DNA of 64,000 bases from Cordylochernes scorpioides. Its lineage: Eukaryota > Arthropoda > Arachnida > Pseudoscorpiones > Chernetidae. The position numbers and the translations under genes are program-made. The notes below the pieces were generated by a model, which was given only the letters and a program-made list of their open reading frames with translations, did not search any database and was not told the DNA's origin. Shown here piece by piece: positions 49,319 to 61,809 of this stretch (positions are counted from its first letter, which is position 1; every line of letters begins with the position of its first letter). Where the stretch lies: NCBI GenBank assembly GCA_030710605.1, contig CP092880.1, positions 352,862-416,861 on the forward strand, in the 5' to 3' direction.

Positions 49319-49544
49319 TCATTAAGAGATAAATGTAAAAATATATGTATCTATTAAAACATTTTTGAAAATAAATTTAAAATGATTTAAACAATAAACT
49401 GTAAGAACCTTTTTAAAAGTTTAACAAAAAAAATCTGCTTATATATAATCCTGGAAGGCGGCAAACCGAAAGAACAAACTCCTATTACTGAAATATATCT
49501 AACATGAATATCATATCTAATCTGTAAACACCTGGACAATTTCC

Positions 49545-49792
49545 ATCATCGTGTAGACGTATTAGTTTGGACACTGTGCAGGGGGTGCCATCATCGTGTA
49601 GACAGTTTGGACACTGTGCAGGGGGTGCCATCATCGTGTAGACAGTTTGGACACTGTGCAGGGGGTGCCATCATCGTGTAGACAGTTTGGACACTGTGCA
49701 GGGGGTGCCATAATCGTGTAGACAGTTTGGACACTGTGCAGGGGGTGCCATTATCGTGTAGACAGTTTGGACACTGTGCAGGGGGTGCCATC
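49545..49792. repeat. 40-bp minisatellite, about six units
   Basis: Unit catcatcgtgtagacagttt then ggacactgtgcagggggtgc, six near-identical copies; variant bases only in catcat/cataat/cattat. Confidence 0.9.
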
Positions 49793-50369
49793 ATAAAGAG
49801 AACATATGCCATTGTGTAACCATTAATTCCTTGGGACTGAAAAAGAATATAAGCACGAACCTTTGCCAAATATTTAATAAAGAAGCACATTGCAATTAAT
49901 CTTTTCACTTTTATTATGCACATTCATGGACAAAACTAAAGGAAGTTGTACCTTTTATCATGTATATCGGGATTGTTACGATATTCTCACAAAAATAACC
50001 GTTTCAATTTCATAAAGTACATTTATATTTGATTTATATGTAACTCTACTGTCCTAAAATCTTATGTTTTCTTAAATAACCCATTCTGAAATTCCACCCT
50101 TCAGTGTAACATATATAATCAGAATGATCCAATACAGTATTAGAGCTCTAAAGAAGCGGCCTGGTATATTAAATGGGTGAAACCACTGGGAGGGTTCACC
50201 ACTGATGAGTCAAGCTCTTCAAATATTTTTTCATCGCAGTAAGGATAATAGAATTTTGTTTTTGTCCAAAAGGAACATTTGTGATTAAATGATTTCATTT
50301 CCGATAACGTACATTTTACGTGATTAACTAAGTCAGAGAGGATGTTGGAGGTACTGTAACACTTCAGTC

Positions 50370-50585
50370 TAAGACACTTAAGTAAATTTTATGATGCATT
50401 AGCGCGCCATCTGTTATCAAAATTCGAAACTATAATAAACACGTATGATTATTTTTTTAAAATAATTTCTACTGCCTTTACTGCATGGAAAAAAGGTCCT
50501 TCCGTTAATTTTTCCATTGCAGTAAGGGCAGTAGAAACTGTTTATTTAAATAATCACATACGCGTCTATAATAGTTTGGAACTTA
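50370..50585. repeat. Foldback repeat, short copy
   Basis: Imperfect inverted arms (tttctactgcctttactgca against tgcagtaagggcagtagaaa) around a short loop. Same family as 58228-58760 with the centre deleted. Another diverged piece lies at 50110-50290. Confidence 0.55.
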
Positions 50586-50989
50586 AGTCAATAATGCGAG
50601 GATCAAAGTTTAACAGCGGCTGCACAGACGTCAGCAATCCAACTTTAAAGAAGGTTTAAATATTTAAGACTCTGTGGAAATATTCATCGCGGCATCAGGA
50701 CGTCGTTTGAATCCGTTTAAAACGGGAGAATAGCGGAGTGTGGGGTAATTGGAAGCTCGGAGTTCAAATATCCCCACAATTGGACTCCAATAAAAAAACG
50801 TCATCTCTTGTTTCCACCCCGCGGACTCCATTCCGATATTATAGCGTCTGGTTAATTAAGTCCCTTGTCGCTCCTGTTGGAATAGTAAACAGGAATTTTC
50901 CGTGGTAATTGCTGATTATAATCATTGGAAGTGCTGATAGTCAACTCCATAAACTGAGAAACAGCTAACTGAAAAAAAAAGGTATATCT

Positions 50990-51330
50990 GATTATGTAAC
51001 AGATATCAGCTGTCATCAAAATTCGAGCCTATTATAGACCCGTATGTCCATAGTTCATATAAAATACCTATTCCAAGAGTCTAGCATCAGTATCACTATA
51101 AAAGGAAGATCGAAAAAATGCAATATTACAGCAGTATGGTAGATTAAACTGGCGAAACTTCTGGGAGGGTTCACCACTGATGAACCAGGCCCTCCCATTA
51201 ATTTTTCTATTGCAGTAAGGACAGTAGAAATTGTTTATTTTTAAAAAGAAGCATTCGAGTCTATAATAGTTACAAATTTTGATAACAGATGGCGCGCTAA
51301 TGCATCTTAAGATATTTGCTGATTGTCGCG
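50990..51330. repeat. Foldback repeat, diverged copy
   Basis: Contains gggagggttcaccactgatg, cagtaaggacagtagaaatt and the end motif gatggcgcgctaatgcat shared with 58228-58760. Confidence 0.55.
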
Positions 51331-51733
51331 CCCTCTATGGGAATAAATATCAACTAATTGTTGGATTTTAATTGTCCCAGAGTATTACCAGTGAAGTACA
51401 AGCTGTACCTCAATAGGTAAAAAAGGTTGGTTCCTAGAAAATCGAGATACGGGTATTCAATGCCAAAAGAGAAGGCAGACACAGCTACGTAGGAAATAAT
51501 AATGTACAGGTTGACTGTGTTCAGTGGTCGAGAGATATACTCGGGAATTATTAAAACATATTGTCTATGTTACTTCGCATTAATTATTGTCATTTATTGA
51601 ATATAAAGATTTAAATGTTTCCGTCTTCAATATATTGTAACATAGTATTTATTAGTAAAAACTTAAAACTCTTCCGGTGTACAGCTTATGAAAAAAACGT
51701 ATCATTAAATGGAAGATAGGTATCTTTTATTTG

Positions 51734-51771
51734 TAAACGTTACGAGCTTTCGGGCAAACGCCCTTCTACAG
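51734..51771 (-). ncRNA. Hammerhead-ribozyme-like motif, left arm
   Basis: Reverse-complement copy of the motif at 54938-54975, at the mirrored position of the left arm. Confidence 0.4.
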
Positions 51772-51946
51772 GTTTGACAGAAATTAAGGCGAGAGACCGA
51801 CCTATATACAAGGGATGATTTACATAATAAACAATTTTTATAACTTAGCAGTAAAAATTTTTTTAATTTTTAATAAGTAACTATTGTATTGATATGGTAA
51901 TAAGATGTTGTATACTAGATTTTTAACTATGTAAAAAAGGAATAGA

Positions 51947-53361
51947 TTAACTTGAAACAAAGATATCATAAATTTCAGGAATTTCTATTTTTCTATTTAT
52001 GCTTTTAAGTTTGGTGGATACTATGGATTCTAACATTAATCTTTGGTGTAGGTTGGGTATGTTACGGTAATGGATAGTGGGGTGGTTGGTATTAAAAGAG
52101 TGGCCAGTGGATGCAACATGCTGATAGATGAGGGAACGTGGGTCGTTGTTATTAATGTTGCGGGTGTGTTCTGACATTCTAATGGCGACGGTTCTACCTG
52201 TCTCACCCACATAAGTGGAGGAACAATGTTCGCATGAGACAGAGTAGACCGCCCCAGAAGAATCCAGAGGACTGAGTTGGGTACCAGTTTTTGTAATGGG
52301 GTGTCGGAGAAGTGAGTGGATACTGGGGGTATTAATGAAAAAGGTGCGAATGCCAAATGGCCTGATGAGACGGGAGATACTAACTGTTAAAGGAGAATAG
52401 GGCAACATGCAGGTAGTCCTGAAGACTGGGGGAGGATTGGAGGGGGCGGGAGAATAGGTATGTTTATTAATGAATGTTAGTGGATAGGAGGCGGCGGTGA
52501 GATGGGAGATGATACGGGCTTTTTCTGTGGTTTTAAAGATGGGTAGAGAGCAGTGTGTGTGAAGGCGCCTGGTGAGTGTTTTAACGATGTTAATTTTGTG
52601 TACTATGGGGCAGAAGGAGTAGAAATGGGTGTAGGTGGGGGTACTGCTATTCTTGTAGTATACTGTGGTGTGGAATGATGCCGGGGTACGTATGATTAAG
52701 ATGTCTAGGAAGGGAATGATGTGTCCCTGTTCTTTTTCCATGGTGAACGAGAGGTTAGGGTTGTAACTGTTGAGGGTGGACAGGATGGTTTCTTCAAGGT
52801 CGGTTTTACATATGCAAAGGATATCATCGACATATCGTCGCCAGAAAAGAATGTCATCACAATGGAGGTTGCAGACCCATTTATCTATTCTGGTCATAAC
52901 CAGCTCAGCAGCTATGGAGGAGAGGGGGCTTCCCATAGGCGATCCCCTTATCTGTTTGAAATGGATATGGTCAAAGGTAAAGGTGCTCATGTTTAAGCAT
53001 ATCTGTGAGAGGGATGTGATAGAGTTGGTCTTGACGGGATCTGTGTTGATGGAAACCAAAAATTGGTTGAGGCTGTCAATTATCAGGTGATGGGGGAGAC
53101 TGAGGTATAGGGATGAAACGTCAAATGAACACATGGTGAAGTTTTGGGGGGTGTGTAGGCCGGTTATTTCTTGAATGAGTGTGGGGGTGCTGGAAACTGT
53201 GAGATTACTTCTATTGTTGTTTAAAAGAGGTGAGAGATAATTTGAGAGGTACTTAGCTAGGGGGTAGGCGGGAGAGAGGTGATACGCAATGATAGGGCGC
53301 AGAGGGACAGAAGGTTTGTGGACCTTGGGAAGGCCGTAGATGTAGGTACCATTGGGGAGTA
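51947..53361 (-). CDS. Penelope-like RT with GIY-YIG nuclease, 5' truncated, frame intact
   Basis: Open without interruption from the palindrome centre to the stop (about 471 codons; the first ATG is at 53134). RT: YGLPKVHKP...LRPI, MCSFDVSSLY (motif A), RGSPMGSPLSSIAAELVM (motif B), YVDDILCIC (catalytic YVDD, motif C). C-terminal GIY-YIG-type nuclease: AVYSVSCEHC then STYVGETGRTVAIRMSEH. This RT plus GIY-YIG order defines endonuclease-positive Penelope-like elements. The N-terminal part of the protein is missing, so activity is doubtful. Confidence 0.88.
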
Positions 53362-54762
53362 CCTACATCTACGGCCTTCCCAAGGTCCACAAACCTTCTG
53401 TCCCTCTGCGCCCTATCATTGCGTATCACCTCTCTCCCGCCTACCCCCTAGCTAAGTACCTCTCAAATTATCTCTCACCTCTTTTAAACAACAATAGAAG
53501 TAATCTCACAGTTTCCAGCACCCCCACACTCATTCAAGAAATAACCGGCCTACACCCCCCCCCAAAACTTCACCATGTGTTCATTTGACGTTTCATCCCT
53601 ATACCTCAGTCTCCCCCATCACCTGATAATTGACAGCCTCAACCAATTTTTGGTTTCCATCAACACAGATCCCGTCAAGACCAACTCTATCACATCCCTC
53701 TCACAGATATGCTTAAACATGAGCACCTTTACCTTTGACCATATCCATTTCAAACAGATAAGGGGATCGCCTATGGGAAGCCCCCTCTCCTCCATAGCTG
53801 CTGAGCTGGTTATGACCAGAATAGATAAATGGGTCTGCAACCTCCATTGTGATGACATTCTTTTCTGGCGACGATATGTCGATGATATCCTTTGCATATG
53901 TAAAACCGACCTTGAAGAAACCATCCTGTCCACCCTCAACAGTTACAACCCTAACCTCTCGTTCACCATGGAAAAAGAACAGGGACACATCATTCCCTTC
54001 CTAGACATCTTAATCATACGTACCCCGGCATCATTCCACACCACAGTATACTACAAGAATAGCAGTACCCCCACCTACACCCATTTCTACTCCTTCTGCC
54101 CCATAGTACACAAAATTAACATCGTTAAAACACTCACCAGGCGCCTTCACACACACTGCTCTCTACCCATCTTTAAAACCACAGAAAAAGCCCGTATCAT
54201 CTCCCATCTCACCGCCGCCTCCTATCCACTAACATTCATTAATAAACATACCTATTCTCCCGCCCCCTCCAATCCTCCCCCAGTCTTCAGGACTACCTGC
54301 ATGTTGCCCTATTCTCCTTTAACAGTTAGTATCTCCCGTCTCATCAGGCCATTTGGCATTCGCACCTTTTTCATTAATACCCCCAGTATCCACTCACTTC
54401 TCCGACACCCCATTACAAAAACTGGTACCCAACTCAGTCCTCTGGATTCTTCTGGGGCGGTCTACTCTGTCTCATGCGAACATTGTTCCTCCACTTATGT
54501 GGGTGAGACAGGTAGAACCGTCGCCATTAGAATGTCAGAACACACCCGCAACATTAATAACAACGACCCACGTTCCCTCATCTATCAGCATGTTGCATCC
54601 ACTGGCCACTCTTTTAATACCAACCACCCCACTATCCATTACCGTAACATACCCAACCTACACCAAAGATTAATGTTAGAATCCATAGTATCCACCAAAC
54701 TTAAAAGCATAAATAGAAAAATAGAAATTCCTGAAATTTATGATATCTTTGTTTCAAGTTAA
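53352..54762 (+). pseudogene. Penelope-like RT/GIY-YIG, mirror copy with frameshift
   Basis: Same protein as the left arm: the last 395 codons (53575-54762) are identical to it. A run of nine C at 53555-53563, where the left arm has a run of six plus TG, shifts the frame between the GLPKVHKP block (53352-53588) and the rest. Confidence 0.88.
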
Positions 54763-54937
54763 TCTATTCCTTTTTTACATAGTTAAAAATCTAGTATACA
54801 ACATCTTATTACCATATCAATACAATAGTTACTTATTAAAAATTAAAAAAATTTTTACTGCTAAGTTATAAAAATTGTTTATTATGTAAATCATCCCTTG
54901 TATATAGGTCGGTCTCTCGCCTTAATTTCTGTCAAAC

Positions 54938-54975
54938 CTGTAGAAGGGCGTTTGCCCGAAAGCTCGTAACGTTTA
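54938..54975 (+). ncRNA. Hammerhead-ribozyme-like motif, right arm
   Basis: CTGTAGA, then a hairpin gggc-gttt-gccc, then GAAA, with aaac before and gttt after able to pair as stem I. This follows the hammerhead layout CUGANGA-stem II-GAAA, which Penelope-like elements are known to carry in their terminal repeats. Position A6 is T and the base before the expected C17 cleavage nucleotide is A, so activity may be lost. Confidence 0.4.
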
Positions 54976-55032
54976 CAAATAAAAGATACCTATCTTCCAT
55001 TTAATGATACGTTTTTTTCATAGTATTTATTA

Positions 55033-58000
55033 ATTTTATTATTTTTTATTGACAGAGTGGTCATTTTTATGTTTATATCTTGCAACTCTGTAAATTTTCC
55101 TCGTGGCTTATCTTTTGTTTACCATTCATAGTTGTCCTTCCCTGAAATAAATTGTTGTCTCCTCCTGAGGTTTTTGTCTTCCCTAATTTTCCACGTGGCA
55201 ATATGAAATATTCTGAAGCATATTGTGTATTTTTACAAAACAACTCTCATTAAAAACATTTCGGACGTTGACGTTGTTTTTATTATTATTATTCTATTGT
55301 ATAAGTATGCAAGGCCATGAAGTCTGAATTAATGAATTAAATTTATAATCTTGGTTGGGTTGGAATATAGGTCCTGTCCATAAGTCTCCAAGATGGGAGC
55401 TGCTGTCGTTGGCTGGTTACCCACCACATGGTTTTCAGACTTTGCCAAAGTTACGTTTTGATGCTTAAAACAATCGAAGTAGAGAAGAAGCTGGTTCTGA
55501 AATTCGTTTGTCAATAAATCCAATGAATGAGATCCAGGTAAAACAACCAAATGTTTTACTAATCTGGTGGAGCAGGGAGATTTGTTTAGGCTAATTTTGC
55601 CTTAAATCTTTTTTTCCTAATGGTCATTCACGCTCTCACCCCTTCATCCCGGCAGCTAATGGTCCCTAATGGATTCTGATAAACTTTCCTTGCTTTATTA
55701 CTTCAGTCATTTCACTACACTGCTAGTAGTAGCGATATTTAGATAGTTTACTCTTTGATTTCCAATGAAGGATGCATACACACACAAAGCTCTATATCTG
55801 TACGAATTCCTCGGCGATGCAATTGAGCACGTTGGGGACAAAAACCCCTCCATAAGCACGGGCCTTTCCGAACTCAGGGCGGCCTTGAACATTTGACATT
55901 TTCTAGACATCCCTTCAGAGAAGGCTGATGTCTGATGTAAATATATTTATATTTATATATTTTTTCTGTATTATAACTTCAAATTTGGCACTATATAATG
56001 TTATATGAACGATTAATAAATCAGTTTCAATCTCTCAATCTCAAACCGGTCTTATACAAATTCACTACAAGAAGAAAGGAAGAAAAATCCGAATAATCCG
56101 ATAGTCAACAAACATATAACTGGATGAATGCAATGATGTTTGATCAAGGTCTTTGGTTTATATATATTCTACAAGGCCGCATTCACCGTTCGGAGGAGAT
56201 AAATAGAATCAATGAAGGATGCATTTACAAAAGATGTCTAGCGCTCATCTGGCTTCTAGGAGCAAAGCATTGATATATTCAACAGATTCCCAACCTTCGC
56301 CCGACTTCAAGGAACAAGGTGAAATTGAATGTTGACTTTTAGATCACGCACAAGCGTGTTATAGTTACCTGAGGAGAGTCTCATAATAACATGTGATCAA
56401 GCAACGAAAGGATTATTAAGGATATTTAGTCAGCGAGATGTACATAAGATTCTAGGACTTCAGAAATATCTATAAATAAACGTGCATTTTCCTAATTAGT
56501 TGTTATAAGAAAAATTCCATTTATTCAACTGGTGAAAACTTCACACCACAATTTTCAAAAACAAAAATCTAACATAAAATACGTCCAATAATTAATGAAT
56601 ATGCATAACCCGAACATAATGCCTTTTTTTTTATAATATAGACCGTCAAAGATTGTGATCTCAAATTACAAAACCCTTTCGAATAAACACTGAATTCAAA
56701 AAACTTCAAACTCTATATAGCTTTTCAATGTTGTTGCCAAACGTGAAATATTTAATCTGTCATAATATTTATGTGTAATTGAGCGGGAAATGGAAAGTGT
56801 TCCAAAAACGTTTTATCAAATAAAACAATAGCGTTAAAAAACGGTATGTTTTTTACATTAGCATTTAAAGATCCAGTTTCTTCGCTCATTCCTTGAAATA
56901 CTCTGGTAGAAGATCGTCTGGGTGGTAAATCGACAGGTATATCTTCTGCTGGTTCGAACCTTCCTTATTTCACCATCTGTCTCAGATAATATCAAAGAAA
57001 AAAACTTTTGACCAGTGAACCACATGTTTTCTTGTGAATATAGCGTGGGTAGAACTGTGTATGAATAAGTATTTTTTTATTTAAATTTCTTCTTAAATAT
57101 GATTTTGTACTCTAATATATAACCTCAATATGGTCTTTTTTAAGTTTTTGAGATAAAAAATAGTTTTAATTTTTTTTTTGGTATTAACTGCGTTTTTTTT
57201 TCTCCCTCTCTGTGATATTTAGGGTAAGGTATTTAAACATCAACTGATGGAATACTTTGGAAGATCGTAAAATTTTAACCAATCAGGACGAACCAAATAA
57301 CAAAATATCGTTTGTGCTGATGCAGATGCAGAAGACGTAGTGGACATTCGAGGTACAGAATGTCTGTGATCATATTTCCATATCTAGGAGCAACTCAAGA
57401 TTCCTTAGTTGGAAATTCAAGAATCAGTTTTGTACAATCTCATCGATGTATCATCTTTCTTGATACTGGAGTTCGAGCTATTCAGGACGTTAGAATATGA
57501 GAATTCAATCTACAACACTCCTCGATACAAGACTACTGGGATTAAACCAATTCTAAATCCCAACTAATCACACACACCCAAAAGCCTTTATTAGGGACTT
57601 GCCCCATACAGATTCTCCCAATTGGGTAAGGTAATACTCATCTTGTGTTATTTACATAGGTAGTAAGATGGAAATTTTGAACTGGCTTTACTCTTCATCT
57701 CAAAGTCATTCACTTGTTGACTGGTCCTTACATAATGATGATCTAAGAAATTTATAGAAGCTATTACCTTAGATTTGTTTGCTGATATTTTTGAAAGCAA
57801 TACGTAGGGTGAAATGTTGGTACATTTAATTTATTGATATAGGGCCTTCCTAGATCCAAACTAATCTCTTCACTGTGAACCATTGGGTTGTCTATAACAC
57901 TGAGAGAAGATTTAAACAATTTCTATCTCACACAGTCCTCGATAGAAAATAAAATTTTTCTGAAAATCTACTTTCCCAAACCCGGACACCCACAAAACAA

Positions 58001-58227
58001 CCACGGTCATATATGCCGTAGTTAGAAATATGGTTAGCTCCAACCTGCCCCCCATTTATCAAATATTTACATAATAAACTCGAAGCTTGCTCCGGTCATA
58101 AATATTGTTCCGTGCGCGGTCCAATCGACGTCGGACTCTCTAGTCCAGACCGATATACTAGGCTGAGGGTCTAGTCAGTAGTACTACAATATACTAGACA
58201 GTTGGACTATTCCAAATTAAGGAATGC
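55033..58227. other. No gene recognised (3.2 kb)
   Basis: AT-rich sequence without a credible reading frame, RNA gene or repeat that I can match within the window. Could be intergenic or intronic DNA. Confidence 0.4.
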
Positions 58228-58760
58228 TGTAATTTATTCTCACAATGAAAATCCGAAACTATTTTAGACACGTAAGATTCTTTTTGAAGTTAAACAATTT
58301 CTACTGCCCTTACTGTAATGTAAAAATTAATGGAGGGCCTAGCTCATCAGTGGTGAACCCTCCCAGTGGTTTCGTCAGTTATATCTACCATACCGCTGTT
58401 ATATTGCATTTTTGGAACTTCCTTTTATAGTGATACTGTTGTTAGACTCTTGGAATGAGTATTTTAGAAGAACTATGAACATAAGCTTTGAGGACAGTAG
58501 AATTACATACAATTATAAAATCACTATAAAACAGTATCACTCTAAAAGGAAGATCGAAATATGCAATATAACAGCGGTATGGTAGATTAAACTGGCGAAA
58601 CCGCTGGGAGGGTTCACCACTGATGAGCCAGGCCTTCTTATTATTTTTTTCCATTGCAGTAAGGGCAGTAGAAATTGTTTAATTTCAAAAAAAAAAAAAT
58701 CTTACGCGTCTAAAATAGTTTCGGATTTTCATAACCGATGGCGCGCTAGTGCATCATAAT
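58228..58760. mobile_element. Foldback element with ~200-bp arms
   Basis: Arms 58245-58440 and 58530-58732 are imperfect reverse complements around a loop of about 90 bp. End motif ataaccgatggcgcgctagt recurs in the 50-51 kb copies. No coding capacity. TSD not clear. Confidence 0.65.
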
Positions 58761-59039
58761 TTTCTCACTATAAGCAATTTCATACATCAACTACAATGGA
58801 GTCTACCTCAACGATGATATTCCAATGACTGTAAAGCGATGCGTTGTCCAAGTGAGGATTATTTTTCACTATTTAAACATAATCAACATTTTTTTCTATT
58901 GCAGTAAGGACAGTAGAACTTTGATTTATTTGTGAAAAGAAACATTCGCGTCTTAATGTCTTCATTCATTATTTATAGATGGTGAGTTATTGCTTTGTGT
59001 TAATTAAGTTCTATTACTGAAATCTGAGAACTTAAAATG

Positions 59040-59385
59040 CTCTCTGTGCAATAGTGAATTCAACCAGGACACACGGCATGTTCTACTGTCCGGCTTTAGA
59101 GGAGGAGAGAGTAATTCTCAGCAAAAGGTTTGGTTATGAAAACAATTCGCTATTGTTTTCTTATTGGAAAAGGTAGTGAGGGGCAGGACCAATACATTGG
59201 CTTATCACAAATTCTAGAGAACAGCACAGTTAAAAGACGTAGCACAGAAGAAGGAACCCAACTTGTAGGGAAAGATTGATGTCAATCTCCACTTTCTATA
59301 GATAACTGTTTACTTGTGTTTACCTATCTTGGAGAATCCTGTATGGGAAGAGTGTCCTTAATAAATGTTTGCTGTTATTGTTGTA
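59040..59385 (+). mobile_element. LINE 3'-end fragment
   Basis: Starts in a C-terminal knuckle-like segment (CAIVNSTRTHGMFYC-type frame remnants; tgcaatagtgaattcaacca) and ends ccttaataaatgtttgctgt then tattgttgt, the same layout as the LINE 3' end at 7086-7561. Decayed, no open frame. Confidence 0.45.
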
Positions 59386-59789
59386 TAATAGGCTGAGGGT
59401 TTTCTAATGTTTTCTGTGGGGAAGATGGTGTTTTTGGAGAAGTTATAGGTGACATAAATCAAATTTCGAACTTTGTCTAACCATTTCTCTGTTGACACAA
59501 AGCCTATGTTTGATTATGAGCCTTTCTCTGGGGTCACTCATTCCTAACGTGCGATCAGCCTTTCCTCGGGAGCCTAAAACGTTCAATGCATTTCAACTCT
59601 ATTTGATGGTATTAAAGGAAATAAACGTTGTTAGCTAGTTTAAAATATCTTTCATTTTACATCTTTTTGTATATTTAGTCCTCTTTTTATTGGACTATCA
59701 TTATTGGAAAAATTTCTGGCGTCAGGGGCTATTATCTATTGTCTATGGTAGAACACTGAATGACCAATCAAGCTGGTTGGGTCAGTGAA

Positions 59790-60090
59790 CGAGTGGTCTG
59801 AATCCTTGGTTTTCCACAGCTACAACCCAGGATCGAATCCCGAATTGGGCACTTTTTTTATAATAAAAAAATATATTACAATGGCCTTTGCTTCTTGCAA
59901 AAGTCCAACCGCACCAGCAAGTGCAAGTAAACAAACGGTGTTCTGGCACATTTGTAAGTACAAAAGTAGAACTGATTTTCACATGGGTAGACATGTGGTG
60001 CACTTACAGTAAAAGTAGTTATCAACTTATACCCACCATGATTATTATGGACTTTACCACGTGTAATAGAGATAATAAACAAGCTAGAGC
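59790..60090 (+). repeat. SINE-like repeat with tRNA-like head
   Basis: tRNA-like head (tcagtgaacgagtggtctga ... aggatcgaatcccgaattgg, B box present) followed by a body shared with 3990-4140 and 5535-5660. Confidence 0.5.
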
Positions 60091-60389
60091 GTCTGGCAGC
60101 GGAAGAACAAAGTTTTCAATGACTCCAGAGAGGCTTCCAAAGTTGTCTGCGGTGTTCCAATGTCGGCCGAACGCTCTGGACGGAATCTACCATCGATCTT
60201 ATTGTAATGGGCTCCAAGTAATCTCCACGGCGGTAAGTTAATTAGTGTTTTATTTATTTACCTTCTTTGTATTAAGGTTGTTCCAAAGGTTCGTGTTTTT
60301 TCTTAAAACGTTGTTTTTCTTATTACTTGGAGAATAATATTATTACGGCGAATACATAATGATACATAATACAATTACTTTATACATAA

Positions 60390-60480
60390 TACAAAGACAT
60401 TATACATAACAGCGACTAATATTGGTATTTCAAATGTTTGCAAGTGTTTACGAACTTTTGGGATAACCTTGTATACATTA
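60390..60480 (+). repeat. Repeat shared with 63.7-64.0 kb
   Basis: caaagacattatacataaca ... gtttacgaacttttgggataacc is matched in reverse by 63705-63737 joined to 63941-64000. Confidence 0.6.
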
Positions 60481-60565
60481 TATTAGCCATCACCACGTGT
60501 GCCATTCCCGAGTGAAGGATGTATTTGGCCGGGTTGCTACCATCCTTTTAGGCCGACAAGTCATG

Positions 60566-60872
60566 TGTCAAATTTAATTGACAAATATTTGCACGCTTAT
60601 CTTATCCTATTTCTTTAGTGCGAAGAACGTTGTTTTTATCAGATAAGTAAACCTCAAGCATTCTAATTGGACGCCATGTTTGTATATAAAGGGGATTGAA
60701 GAGAATGCGTGAGGCCAGTGTGGTATAAAGTTTTGTGTAGAGACGCTTATTGTGTTCTCTTCGTATTTTATCCGTGTCTGGTGATCTCTTCGCATTCCCT
60801 GTGTAACCCCGGTCCGATCCCTACCAAAGCAGCAATAAAGATAAGTACTGTTTTTATTTTATTTTATTTAAC
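60566..60872 (+). repeat. LTR-like repeat (solo LTR)
   Basis: Begins TGTCAAATTTAATTGACA, has a TATA box (tgtatataaagggg, near 60679) and agcaataaagataagtactg as polyadenylation region. Homologous to 6287-6582 on the other strand. No internal element next to it. Confidence 0.55.
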
Positions 60873-61163
60873 CAATTGTAAGTTTATTGATCTCTTTTTT
60901 TTTGTACTTTTGAGTGTACGCTTTTGTGTGTTTAGTTACTATTACTTTAGACCCTAGTCTATTGTATTTTGTGTTAACGCGTAAATAGCAACCTTTGTCA
61001 CTTGCACGGGCTGAAAACTGTGGATCACCAATCTTTCTCTCTTATACAACACATTAATCGCTACGGAAAATTCAGAATCGACATTTTTTAATAGAAATCC
61101 ATTCAACATCAATTTATAAATGTAAACTTTATAGCGCAAATGTTTCTATTTAATATACACCTA

Positions 61164-61425
61164 TCCCCCGATTTACACGGTAGATACGTTCCTGAGAAAA
61201 ACGTGTAAATCGAAAATTAAAATTTTTTAAAAATTAGAAATACAGACACAGTGTGCGTGTGCAGCAAGTCAGCACATAAGCTCGGGATTCCTCGTGAGAT
61301 GTGTACACAGCGCATGTGTTCAATCACAGTAGCATTTAGTATAGTGCGATAAAAACAAAAAGACTTATTTGGAAAACGGTGTAAAATCGAAAACGTGTAA
61401 AACAAGTACCGTGTAAATCGGGGGA
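61164..61425. mobile_element. MITE with 19-bp perfect terminal inverted repeats
   Basis: 262 bp flanked by TA; ends tcccccgatttacacggta on both strands. The inner half repeats cgtgtaaatcga-like motifs. Non-coding Tc1/mariner- or pogo-type MITE. Confidence 0.85.
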
Positions 61426-61439
61426 TACAGCCTTTTTAA

Positions 61440-61790
61440 AAGCTTTTATTTAACTTGCCTATCTGTCTGTCTGGATGTCTGTCGCCAAATCTTGTAATCA
61501 ATTTTTAATATACTTATAGGGCACCTAGAAATATGAAATTTGGTACACATGTTCAAACCTGATGACAAGGCTAGCTGACCAATTTCCAGACTTCTGGGTT
61601 GTCAGGTTGGCCAAGAACGGACAAATTTCCAAATTTCCTTTCAAATTTTGTATATTTAATTTAATATGCTTCCAGACCATATAGAATAATCAAACTCACA
61701 ATACTCGCTCAGTCCAATTAATAATTGACAAATAGACAGACATACACACATTCATTTTAATATATAGAGATTAGCAGTAATTAAACGTAA
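61440..61790 (-). mobile_element. Helitron-like relic, minus strand
   Basis: Reverse-orientation copy of 31596-31945, diverged by scattered substitutions. Confidence 0.5.
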
Positions 61791-61809
61791 CAGTAAGAAA
61801 ATGTTGATT

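Larger units (their letters stand above)
51655..55018. mobile_element. Inverted pair of Penelope-like elements
   Basis: Two arms of about 1.66 kb (51687-53349 and 53359-55022) face each other head to head around a 9-bp spacer. They are identical apart from a base change and a one-base length difference in a G/C run. Both begin abruptly at the same RT codon (YIYGLPKVHKP), so both are 5' truncated. The left arm has 32 extra bp at its outer end (51655-51686). A 14-bp TSD, catagtatttatta, is at 51641-51654 and 55019-55032, so the pair inserted as one unit. Confidence 0.88.

Noticed and set aside
52721..53090. Plus-strand frames under the left Penelope arm (and their mirror under the right arm)
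   Set aside because: Antisense shadows; they appear twice only because the arms are identical.
55329..55910. Short minus-strand frames near 55.3-55.9 kb
   Set aside because: Under 75 codons, no motif, no splice-consistent neighbours that I can identify.
59876..60241. Open frames in the SINE-like repeat at 59.9 kb
   Set aside because: They run through repeat DNA with a tRNA-like head and have no protein signature.
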